Assembly: GCA_031253705.1 (NCBI GenBank)
Contig: JAIRVW010000101.1
Span: 1 to 7,093, forward strand
Length of the DNA stretch: 7,093 bases
Direction: 5' to 3'
From: Brucellaceae bacterium
Lineage (GTDB): Bacteria > Pseudomonadota > Alphaproteobacteria > Rhizobiales > Rhizobiaceae
Shown: piece by piece, positions 1 through 5,570 of the stretch
Layout of the letters: each line of letters starts with the position of its first letter
How positions within the stretch are numbered: the stretch's first letter is position 1
Program-made: the position numbers and the translations under genes
Notes under the pieces: model-generated
What the model was told of the DNA's origin: nothing
Database searches by the model: none
Seen by the model: the letters and a program-made list of their open reading frames with translations, nothing else

Positions 1-868
1 TACGCAGCTTTTCCGCAGCCAGTGCCGGATCAAGCATGAAGCTTGCGCCTTCAGCTGCTAGCTGAGCCAGTGTGTTTTCCATCTGATTTGGAGCAACGAT
101 TTTGGTCAGTTGTGTGAGATAGGCTTCGGTTTCAATCGGCAGCTTACGCTTATCAATGAACAGAATGTGCCCACCGTCAGCCGCAATCAGTGCAAAGCTC
201 AAAGGCAGTGGTGTGTTGCTGACATCACGGCCACGAATATTGAATGCCCATGCGATGGAGGCGGGGTCTGTCAGAATGGTAGCGGTGGCACCGCTGTTCT
301 CAACTGCTTCACTCAGGCTGTTCAGTTTGGCACGTGGTTCCTGACCGGCATATTGCAGCGGCTGAATGCTCACCGGCTCTAATGGAGCCGCAGGCTGGTC
401 AGTCCAGACCAGATCAACCAGATTGTCCTGCACGGGAACGAGCTGGCCGCCCTGTGCCTCGAGTGCGGCTTTCAGCGCGCGGGTTTCTGCAATTGTGTGC
501 AGCCAGGGATCAAAACCGATCACCAGACCTTTGCCGTTTTTCTCCAGCCATGTGGCAGGCGGATTGTCGACAAGGCTTTCAATGTCAAATACAGCCGGAT
601 CGGTTTGGGTGCGCACTTGCAAGGTGTAGCGCCCGTCGACAAAGACATAGGCTTTATTTTTCAGGATCAGTGCCGCACCGGCAGAACCGGTAAAGCCAGT
701 CAGCCAGCCAAGGCGCTGGGCACGGGGCGGAACATATTCGCCCTGATGCTCATCGGCGCGTGGCACAAGAAAACCGTCCAGCTGCAGACGGTTCAGTTCC
801 TCGCGTAATTTGGCGACGCGCGGCGCACCGGTTGCCGGATTGCTGCTGACTTCAAAGTTCTGAAACAT
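1..868 (-). CDS. Long-form Xaa-Pro aminopeptidase (aminopeptidase P, M24 family), N-terminal part, cut by window edge
   Basis: Cytosolic metallopeptidase expected to remove an N-terminal residue preceding proline. The reverse strand reads without a stop from ATG at 868 to the left edge: 289 codons plus one base. Visible features are a first creatinase-like domain with PRADEHQGEYVP (36-47), GWLTGFTGSAGA (54-65) and VFVDGRYTLQ (75-84), then the start of a second such domain with DPASIAWAFNIRG (201-213). This order fits the roughly 600-residue three-domain bacterial/eukaryotic aminopeptidase P rather than the shorter E. coli PepP. The C-terminal pita-bread catalytic domain and its metal ligands lie outside the window, so activity cannot be judged. 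An AGGA ten bases before the ATG is a plausible ribosome site. The gene starts 42 bases after the prmA stop on the same strand with no terminator between, so co-transcription is likely. Confidence 0.93.
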   Translation of the reverse strand, partial: MFQNFEVSSNPATGAPRVAKLREELNRLQLDGFLVPRADEHQGEYVPPRAQRLGWLTGFTGSAGAALILKNKAYVFVDGRYTLQVRTQTDPAVFDIESLVDNPPATWLEKNGKGLVIGFDPWLHTIAETRALKAALEAQGGQLVPVQDNLVDLVWTDQPAAPLEPVSIQPLQYAGQEPRAKLNSLSEAVENSGATATILTDPASIAWAFNIRGRDVSNTPLPLSFALIAADGGHILFIDKRKLPIETEAYLTQLTKIVAPNQMENTLAQLAAEGASFMLDPALAAEKLR

Positions 869-910
869 GAGATTCTGATCCTGAATATATCCCTCTTTCT
901 CCGATTATAA

Positions 911-1789
911 TCAGAGCTTTGGCTTGAGGTGAAGAGCAACCCAGCTTTCTTTGTAAATAGTTTTGTGATGTTCAATGCCTGCAGCTTCGTAAGCCGCAAG
1001 AACGCTGTCGCGCTGCGTTTCCAGAATGCCGGACAGGATCAGCGAGCCGTTATCTTTCACATGCTGGCGCATCTCACCAGCCAGTTCAATCAGCGGATTG
1101 GCAAGAATATTGGCAACAATCAGATCAAAGGGCGCACGTGCCTGCATTGCCGGATTGTCAAAGCCGGTGGCGGTGAGGGTGGATACTTGTTTCTCCGCGC
1201 CGTTCTTCTCAACATTTTCCTGCGCCACATCGACCGCAACAGGATCAATATCAGTGGCGAGAACCGGAATATCACGCAATTTTGCAACTGCAATGGCCAG
1301 AACCGCACTACCGGTGCCGAGATCGAGTACATTCTTCGGCTCTTCCCGCGCAACTACTTCCTCAATCATTTCAAGGCAGCTGGCGGTGGTGCCGTGATGG
1401 CCGGTGCCGAAAGCAAGACCTGCATCAATTTCAATACCGATATCGCCGTCCTGCAGCTTGTCGCGGTCATGGGAGCCGTGCACGAAGAAACGACCGGCGC
1501 GCACAGGTTTCAGGCCTTCAAGGGAGTGCAGAACCCAGTCAATATCCGGCAGTTCTTCCACGCCGATTTCATCAGGCTTCAGTCCCAGACAAGCGGCCAT
1601 GCGCGGCAGGGCTGCGTCAGCTCCGGCCTTATCTTCGGTATAAAGCGAGATTTCATAAATCTGCTTGTCTTCATCAATCTCAGTATTTGCCAGCGGCAGA
1701 CCGTCTTCTTCAAATACCGGTTCCAGCAGATCGAAAATCTGCTCAGCCTGATCTTTGTCCCGTGTGAGATATAAGCGGTACTGTGCCAT
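911..1789 (-). CDS. prmA: Ribosomal protein L11 methyltransferase PrmA
   Basis: Cytosolic SAM-dependent enzyme that methylates ribosomal protein L11 on several lysines and its N-terminus. The 292-residue product is the usual family length. Residues 1-90 form the variable N-terminal substrate-recognition region. The family signature [10 protein letters not shown] is at 126-135 (E. coli has AFGTGTHPTT). The SAM-binding motif [14 protein letters not shown] is at 154-167, the acidic end of the next strand is ATDIDP at 178-183, and [12 protein letters not shown] at 222-233 holds the N-I-L-A motif near the active site. LILSGIL follows at 250-256. The start at 1789 gives the expected [10 protein letters not shown] beginning, with only a weak AGAGAA ribosome site upstream. 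PrmA is generally dispensable for growth. It is the first gene of a probable prmA-aminopeptidase operon. A terminator for the preceding operon ends only about 22 bases before its ATG, so where its own promoter lies is unclear. Confidence 0.96.
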   Translation of the reverse strand: MAQYRLYLTRDKDQAEQIFDLLEPVFEEDGLPLANTEIDEDKQIYEISLYTEDKAGADAALPRMAACLGLKPDEIGVEELPDIDWVLHSLEGLKPVRAGRFFVHGSHDRDKLQDGDIGIEIDAGLAFGTGHHGTTASCLEMIEEVVAREEPKNVLDLGTGSAVLAIAVAKLRDIPVLATDIDPVAVDVAQENVEKNGAEKQVSTLTATGFDNPAMQARAPFDLIVANILANPLIELAGEMRQHVKDNGSLILSGILETQRDSVLAAYEAAGIEHHKTIYKESWVALHLKPKL

Positions 1790-1811
1790 ATGGGTTCTCT
1801 GAATTTGAGTT

Positions 1812-1857
1812 ATAAAAAAGAATAGAGCAGTTTCCTTACTCAGGAAAACTGCTCTAT
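1812..1857 (-). terminator. Intrinsic terminator of the microprotein-SCO operon
   Basis: The arms ATAGAGCAGTTTCCT (1822-1836) and AGGAAAACTGCTCTAT (1842-1857) pair over about 15 base pairs with one bulged base and a five-base loop. Read on the minus strand the hairpin is followed by TTCTTTTTTATAA, a good U-tract. It lies 38 bases past the SCO stop codon and just before prmA, so it should end SCO-operon transcripts. On the plus strand the hairpin is not followed by a T run. Confidence 0.85.
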
Positions 1858-1895
1858 CACGAAGCTTGGTCAGATGCGAATGCTATCCGCTGTAA

Positions 1896-2483
1896 TCAGC
1901 CTGCTGCCAGACGTTTCAGCTTGGAAATTGCTGTTTCTGACGGTTCGCCATAGGCGATGGTGGAGCGCAGACGGCCGTTCTTATCGAGAAGCAGAATGGA
2001 TGCGGTGTGATCCATCGTGTAATTCTCGCCGTCTTCATCCACTTTTTTGGCGTAGATATTGTAAGACTTCAGCATAGCGGCAATGTCTTTCGGATCGCCG
2101 GTAATACCGGTGATACGGTCGGAGACATTGGTAATGTATTTCTGAATATATTCCGGTGTGTCACGCTCAGGATCAACGGTGACCATATAGCCGCGAATAG
2201 CTTCACCTTCAGGGCCGAGCTGTTTCAGCCAGCCGTCGAGTTCAAACAATGTGGTCGGGCAGACAACAGGGCAATGCGTATAGCCGAAAAACACGACTGA
2301 AGGATTGCCGCGCAGCGACTGATCAGTGATCTCACTGCCATTCATAGAGACAAGCTTGAATGCGCCGCCATAGGGGCTCTCTTCGCCGGAGGCCATTTGT
2401 TTGTCACGATAGGCCTGAAAGCTGACAATACCAATAGTGAAGGCCGCTACGAACAGCACCAGAAGGGGAAGATATTTACGCAT
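1896..2483 (-). CDS. SCO1/SenC/PrrC family copper protein for cytochrome oxidase assembly
   Basis: Membrane-anchored periplasmic thioredoxin-fold protein. Family members bind copper and deliver it to, or reduce, the CuA site of cytochrome c oxidase. The 195-residue product begins MRKYLPLLVLF with one hydrophobic segment (about 4-22), an uncleaved anchor or signal. The copper motif CxxxC is FFGYTHCPVVCPTTL (65-79) with C71 and C75, and the third ligand is H159 in YTMDHTASILLLDKNG (155-170). VTVDPERDTP (101-110) is another family hallmark. All three expected metal ligands are present, so the protein looks functional. The commonest form of the motif has an acidic residue where V73 stands here. 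The ATG at 2483 is preceded by GAGGA, which overlaps the stop of the upstream microprotein gene (12-base gap), suggesting translational coupling. A terminator lies downstream. Confidence 0.95.
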   Translation of the reverse strand: MRKYLPLLVLFVAAFTIGIVSFQAYRDKQMASGEESPYGGAFKLVSMNGSEITDQSLRGNPSVVFFGYTHCPVVCPTTLFELDGWLKQLGPEGEAIRGYMVTVDPERDTPEYIQKYITNVSDRITGITGDPKDIAAMLKSYNIYAKKVDEDGENYTMDHTASILLLDKNGRLRSTIAYGEPSETAISKLKRLAAG

Positions 2484-2495
2484 GAAATCTGATCC

Positions 2496-2669
2496 TCAGA
2501 AGCACCATGAAATACCATCCATGAGCATGGTCATGAATATGGTGTCGCTGTAATTCATCCAGCCTGCAAACAAAGCACCGGCGGTCAATGCGGCAAGCAA
2601 TACCGCGCCGCTAACCCAGAGCAATTTTTTGTTGTCTTGCCTGCCGGCCTGTCTGTCAGCTGTCGTCAT
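2496..2669 (-). CDS. 57-residue single-span membrane microprotein ahead of SCO gene, function unknown
   Basis: On the reverse strand, ATG at 2669 opens a 57-codon frame ending in TGA (2496-2498), 12 bases before the SCO start. The hydrophilic start MTTADRQAGRQDNKK (1-15) is followed by a hydrophobic helix at about 16-38 (LLWVSGAVLLAALTAGALFAG then WM). A short tail follows, SDTIFMTMLMDGISWCF (41-57), which is itself amphipathic to hydrophobic. The two lysines before the helix predict the N-terminus inside and the tail on the periplasmic side. The tail has methionines at 46, 48 and 50 and a cysteine at 56. Support for a real gene is its tight spacing to SCO, the ribosome site of SCO overlapping its stop, and a promoter placed exactly at its start. 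I do not recognise a named family. A helper role in copper handling or oxidase assembly is inference from position and residues only. Confidence 0.75.
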   Translation of the reverse strand: MTTADRQAGRQDNKKLLWVSGAVLLAALTAGALFAGWMNYSDTIFMTMLMDGISWCF

Positions 2670-2675
2670 ATTAAT

Positions 2676-2704
2676 GTTATAGCTGGCTCGGAAACATTTG
2701 GCAA
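2676..2704 (-). promoter_or_regulatory. Candidate sigma-70-type promoter of the microprotein-SCO operon
   Basis: On the minus strand the -35 element TTGCCA (2704-2699) and the -10 element TATAAC (2681-2676) are separated by exactly 17 bases. Only six bases lie between the -10 element and the ATG at 2669, so transcription would start at or next to the start codon. No convincing ribosome site precedes this ATG, which agrees with a leaderless or near-leaderless message. Confidence 0.6.
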
Positions 2705-2739
2705 AGGTTGTCTGCGTGATTTTCTTGTCTTTAACGAAA

Positions 2740-2757
2740 TTTCAGAAACTTTTGAAA
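2740..2757 (+). repeat. Imperfect 18-base palindrome in the divergent control region
   Basis: TTTCAGAAACTTTTGAAA reads as an inverted repeat with outer arms TTTCA and TGAAA and two mismatched pair positions (the central pair and one other). It sits in an AT-rich stretch between the divergent microprotein-SCO operon and the acetyltransferase gene, 23 bases before the acetyltransferase start. It could be a regulator binding site, but the low complexity means chance is possible. Confidence 0.3.
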
Positions 2758-2780
2758 TTAAATATATGCGGGAATAAAAT

Positions 2781-3431
2781 ATGATGAGTGAGGATGTGTT
2801 GCAGTTTTCGCGTGATGCGCAGCCGAAGATTCATCCGAGTTCCCAGCTGAAATCCGTGAAGCTCGGGCAATATACCGAAATCGGTGAGCGGGTGATCCTG
2901 CGTGATGTGAAGATCGGCAATTTCACTTATATGGAGCGCAACGGCGAGGGGATTTATGCCGAAATAGGCCATTTTTGCTCGATTGCTTCCAATGCGCGGA
3001 TTAATGCGCTTGAACATCCGATGCAGCGCCTGACCATGCATAAAATGACCTACCGGCCGAATGAATATTTCCGCAATATCGGCGTGGATATGGATTATCG
3101 TGCGCATCGCTCCTCCCGACGCGTGACAATCGGCAATGATGTCTGGATCGGTCATGGAGCCGTGATTTTGCCCGGTGTGAGTATCGGTACCGGTGCGGTG
3201 ATCGGCGCTAATGCCGTGGTTTCCAAGGATGTGCCGCCCTATATGATTGCTGCGGGAGTGCCTGCGAAAATTCTGCGGCCTCGTTTTGATGAAAAGACGG
3301 TTGAGCGCCTGTTGCCGAGTGCATGGTGGGACTGGCCGGTGGAGCTGATCTATAAAGCCCTGCCGGATATTCAGACTATGGAGATTAATGCTTTTCTCGA
3401 TAAGTGGCTGCCTTTGGCGGAGGATGTGTAA
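2781..3431 (+). CDS. Left-handed beta-helix (hexapeptide) acetyltransferase, phosphonate-associated/xenobiotic acetyltransferase type
   Basis: Cytosolic acyltransferase, expected to be a trimer using acetyl-CoA; the substrate is unknown. The 216-residue product has hexapeptide repeats early (KLGQYTEIGERVIL, 27-40) and late (IGNDVWIGHGAVILPGVSIG, 117-136, continuing to about 149), then the family end AAGVPAKILRPRF (157-169). H79 in NALEHPM is at the position of the catalytic histidine of xenobiotic acetyltransferases. The C-terminal helix has AWWDWPVELI (181-190) and ALPDIQ. From memory this matches the transferase family found in phosphonate gene clusters (TIGR03308), more than chloramphenicol acetyltransferases themselves. 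No phosphonate genes are nearby. Tandem ATGs occur at 2781 and 2784, and GGGA eight bases before the first supports it. It is divergent from the microprotein-SCO operon and 52 bases ahead of creA. Confidence 0.85.
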   Translation: MMSEDVLQFSRDAQPKIHPSSQLKSVKLGQYTEIGERVILRDVKIGNFTYMERNGEGIYAEIGHFCSIASNARINALEHPMQRLTMHKMTYRPNEYFRNIGVDMDYRAHRSSRRVTIGNDVWIGHGAVILPGVSIGTGAVIGANAVVSKDVPPYMIAAGVPAKILRPRFDEKTVERLLPSAWWDWPVELIYKALPDIQTMEINAFLDKWLPLAEDV

Positions 3432-3483
3432 GGGCACCCCACAATTGCCATGGATGATTCAAACCTGAATGCAGGAGATGTTT

Positions 3484-3987
3484 ATGAAACAATTTCTGAC
3501 CGTTACAGCTCTGGGCGCAATGCTGGCCTTGTCTCCTTTGACAAGCGTAAACATGGCGCAGGCGGAGGAAATCGGTAAGGTTGGCGTGGACTGGTTCGGC
3601 AATGATATTGTGATCGATGCGGTTCAGGATCCGAAAGTGCAGGGCGTAACCTGCCATCTGGCATCTTTTTCGCGCGGGATGATTGACCGGCTGCAGAAAG
3701 GCAACTGGTTTGAAGACCCGTCCAATGCGTCGATCTCCTGCGAGCAGACAGGGCCGATCACCATTGGCGATATCAAGCTGGGCAAAAGCGGCGAGCGCGT
3801 TTTCTCCGAGCGCACCAGTCTGATCTGGAAAAAACTGGTGATAACCCGCATTTATGACCAGAAAAATAATACGCTGGTTTATCTGGCGCATGCCTCACAG
3901 GTGCAGGACGGTTCCGCCAAAACATCCATTGCGACAGTGCCGCTCTATCGCGGCGATGTGATGTGGGAAAAGGGTAAGCCGAAATAA
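3484..3987 (+). CDS. creA: CreA family secreted protein
   Basis: Small periplasmic protein of unknown biochemical role (CreA family, named for its place beside creBCD in E. coli, though it is not part of that two-component signalling). I choose ATG at 3484 (167 residues) because AGGAG stands six bases upstream of it. An in-frame ATG at 3469 would add five residues and place that ribosome site inside the gene. Residues 1-27 form a signal peptide ending MAQA, with EEIGKV as the likely mature start, much as in E. coli CreA. The mature part has DWFGND (36-41), DPKVQGVTCHLA (49-60), ISCEQTGPI (84-92), ERTSLIWKKLVITRIYD (109-125), LVYLAHASQVQDGS (131-144) and IATVPLY (149-155). C57 and C86 probably form a disulfide. 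A strong terminator follows. It may be co-transcribed with the acetyltransferase gene upstream. Confidence 0.93.
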   Translation: MKQFLTVTALGAMLALSPLTSVNMAQAEEIGKVGVDWFGNDIVIDAVQDPKVQGVTCHLASFSRGMIDRLQKGNWFEDPSNASISCEQTGPITIGDIKLGKSGERVFSERTSLIWKKLVITRIYDQKNNTLVYLAHASQVQDGSAKTSIATVPLYRGDVMWEKGKPK

Positions 3988-4003
3988 CGGATTTTAAACA
4001 GGC

Positions 4004-4036
4004 AATGCCGGTTCAGTTTTCTGAGCCGGCATTTTT
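4004..4036 (+). terminator. Intrinsic terminator after creA
   Basis: The arms AATGCCGGTTCAG (4004-4016) and CTGAGCCGGCATT (4021-4033) pair over 13 base pairs with one G-U pair around a TTTT loop, and five T's (4032-4036) follow. It starts 16 bases after the creA stop and insulates mntH from upstream transcription. Confidence 0.92.
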
Positions 4037-4078
4037 GCTACAGTGTTAATGTGTCACAATACAGACATTTGATTTTTC

Positions 4079-4107
4079 TTGACGGAATCTGGATGCTGCT
4101 ATCTAGT
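4079..4107 (+). promoter_or_regulatory. Candidate mntH promoter
   Basis: A clear -35 element TTGACG (4079-4084, within CTTGAC typical of alphaproteobacterial housekeeping promoters) is followed by a less clear -10. TCTAGT (4102-4107) lies at 17-base spacing, and TATCTA (4100-4105) at 15. The region falls between the creA terminator and mntH, so mntH should have its own promoter here. The exact -10 is uncertain. Confidence 0.5.
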
Positions 4108-4111
4108 TGCA

Positions 4112-4124
4112 AATGAGTTTCATT
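4112..4124 (+). promoter_or_regulatory. Fur/Mur-type operator upstream of mntH
   Basis: AATGAGTTTCATT is a perfect inverted repeat, AATGA-N3-TCATT, the same core as a Fur box. It is flanked on the left by TTGCA (4107-4111). It lies just downstream of the candidate -10 and 28 bases before the mntH start, where a bound repressor would block transcription. In Hyphomicrobiales, mntH is known to be repressed by the manganese-sensing Fur relative Mur, so a Mur site is the likeliest reading. Which protein binds is inference. Confidence 0.6.
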
Positions 4125-4152
4125 ACGGCTCACTAGCATATGAAGATCTTTC

Positions 4153-5517
4153 ATGAAGAAAAATGAATTCCCGTTGCCGGAAAGTGCAGAGACTACTTCC
4201 GGCTGGCGACTTGAACAAAGCGCCAAATCTCTTGCAGAAGTCCATAGTTCCATTGCCGTGCCGAAGCAGGGCAGGAGCTGGAGAAAATTCGCAGCCTTTG
4301 TCGGGCCCGGCTATCTGGTGGCTGTGGGCTATATGGATCCCGGTAACTGGGCGACTTCCATCGCCGGTGGTTCGAAATTCGGCTATACGCTGCTGGTTGT
4401 CGCGCTGATCTCTAACATCATGGCTATTCTGTTGCAGTCGCTTTGCACGCGTCTGGCCGTGGCTACAGGGCGCGATCTGGCACAGGCCTGCCGTGATGCC
4501 TATTCTCCGGCTGTGGCGTGGTTTCTCTGGATCGGTGCGGAGATTGCGATTTGCGCCACCGATCTTGCCGAGGTGATCGGTACGGCAATTGCGCTCAATT
4601 TGCTGTTCGGTATGCCGTTGGAACTTGGTGTGTTGCTTACAGCGCTTGATGTGTTTGTTGTGCTGTATATGCAGAGCAAGGGTTTTCGCTGGGTCGAAGC
4701 CTATGTAATTGTGCTGCTTGGCATTATCGCGGTGTGTTTCTTCATGCAGATCGTGCTTGCCGATCCGGACTGGGGTGCGGTGGTACGCGGCTTTGCGCCG
4801 ACAACAGAAATCGTGACCAATCCGGAAATGCTCTATCTGTCGCTCGGGATTATCGGCGCAACGGTGATGCCGCATAATCTCTATTTGCATTCCGGTATTA
4901 TCCAGACGCGAAATTACGGGCATAATTTGCAGGAAAAGCGTGAGGCGATTTCCTATTCCACATGGGATTCCACCATTGCTCTGATGATGGCGCTGGCGAT
5001 TAATGCCTCGATCCTTATTCTTGCGGCGGCGACATTTCATAAAGTCGGCCGTACTGATGTGGTGGAAATTGAGCAGGCGGAAGCATTGCTGGCACCGCTG
5101 CTTGGCAGCACTTTGGCACCGATCCTGTTTGGTGTGGCACTGCTGTGTTCGGGGCTGAATTCCACTGTGACCGCGACAATGGCGGGGCAGATTGTTATGG
5201 AAGGTTTTATCAACTTCCGCATCCAGCCATGGCTGCGTCGTCTGATTACCCGCGCCATTGCGATTGTGCCGACGATTATTGTCACGCTGCTTTTCGGCAA
5301 TAAAGGCACCGCTAACTTGCTGATCCTCAGTCAGGTTGTGCTGAGTCTGCAATTGCCTTTTGCGATTGTGCCGCTGGTGATGTTCACCTCGGATCGTAAA
5401 AAGATGGGTGCTTTGCGCGCACCTGTCTGGCTGACATTCTCCGCATGGGTGGTTGCGCTGATCGTGATCGTGCTGAACCTGAAGCTGATTTATGATGTGG
5501 CGACCGGAGCGGGTTGA
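4153..5517 (+). CDS. mntH: Nramp family divalent metal transporter MntH (manganese import)
   Basis: Inner-membrane, proton-linked Mn2+ (and Fe2+) importer of the Nramp family. The 454-residue product has about 11 membrane segments. The first carries the metal-binding motif in [17 protein letters not shown] (51-67), with D62, P63, G64 and N65. The sixth carries [14 protein letters not shown] (235-248), including the conserved M239, P240 and H241. [10 protein letters not shown] (174-183) is also typical. The cytoplasmic N-terminus is about 45 residues before the first helix, longer than in E. coli MntH (412 residues total). ATG at 4153 is taken; the ribosome site (GAAGA, 4142-4146) is modest. 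The gene stands alone between two terminators, with its own candidate promoter and a Fur/Mur-type operator, so it is probably expressed when manganese is low. Confidence 0.96.
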   Translation: MKKNEFPLPESAETTSGWRLEQSAKSLAEVHSSIAVPKQGRSWRKFAAFVGPGYLVAVGYMDPGNWATSIAGGSKFGYTLLVVALISNIMAILLQSLCTRLAVATGRDLAQACRDAYSPAVAWFLWIGAEIAICATDLAEVIGTAIALNLLFGMPLELGVLLTALDVFVVLYMQSKGFRWVEAYVIVLLGIIAVCFFMQIVLADPDWGAVVRGFAPTTEIVTNPEMLYLSLGIIGATVMPHNLYLHSGIIQTRNYGHNLQEKREAISYSTWDSTIALMMALAINASILILAAATFHKVGRTDVVEIEQAEALLAPLLGSTLAPILFGVALLCSGLNSTVTATMAGQIVMEGFINFRIQPWLRRLITRAIAIVPTIIVTLLFGNKGTANLLILSQVVLSLQLPFAIVPLVMFTSDRKKMGALRAPVWLTFSAWVVALIVIVLNLKLIYDVATGAG

Positions 5518-5530
5518 CCTTTAAAGAATA

Positions 5531-5560
5531 AAAAAAGCCGGAGGAAACTCCGGCTTTTTT
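5531..5560. terminator. Bidirectional intrinsic terminator between mntH and the symporter gene
   Basis: AAAAAAGCCGGAG (5531-5543) and CTCCGGCTTTTTT (5548-5560) form a perfect 13-base-pair stem including the A/T tails, closed by a GAAA tetraloop. A T run follows the stem in both directions. It sits 13 bases after the mntH stop and 10 bases beyond the end of the convergent symporter gene, so it can end both transcripts. Confidence 0.95.
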
Positions 5561-5570
5561 GTTGTGTGTT

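Noticed and set aside
110..808. Several short plus-strand frames in the left 800 bases
   Set aside because: They lie opposite an uninterrupted aminopeptidase frame on the minus strand that carries clear family motifs.
903..912. GATTATAATC palindrome at the prmA stop
   Set aside because: It is only ten bases and AT-rich, with no T run; not enough for a terminator between prmA and the aminopeptidase gene.
929..1774. Open frame of 281 codons antisense to prmA
   Set aside because: It mirrors prmA on the opposite strand, shows no family motif and has no promoter or ribosome site of note.
2742..3437. Open frame of 231 codons antisense to the acetyltransferase
   Set aside because: The plus-strand frame has unmistakable hexapeptide repeats; the reverse is a shadow.
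3458..3471. ATTCA-AACC-TGAAT inverted repeat before creA
   Set aside because: The five-base arms are too short to distinguish from chance.
3469..3483. Upstream in-frame ATG for creA
   Set aside because: The ribosome site AGGAG at 3473-3477 lies inside this extension and is ideally placed for the ATG at 3484, which also starts a standard signal peptide.
4123..5352. Open frame of 409 codons antisense to mntH
   Set aside because: It is fully covered by mntH, which has strong Nramp motifs. The antisense product is rich in His, Gln, Arg and Cys with no recognisable domain, as expected from reading codon-biased DNA backwards.
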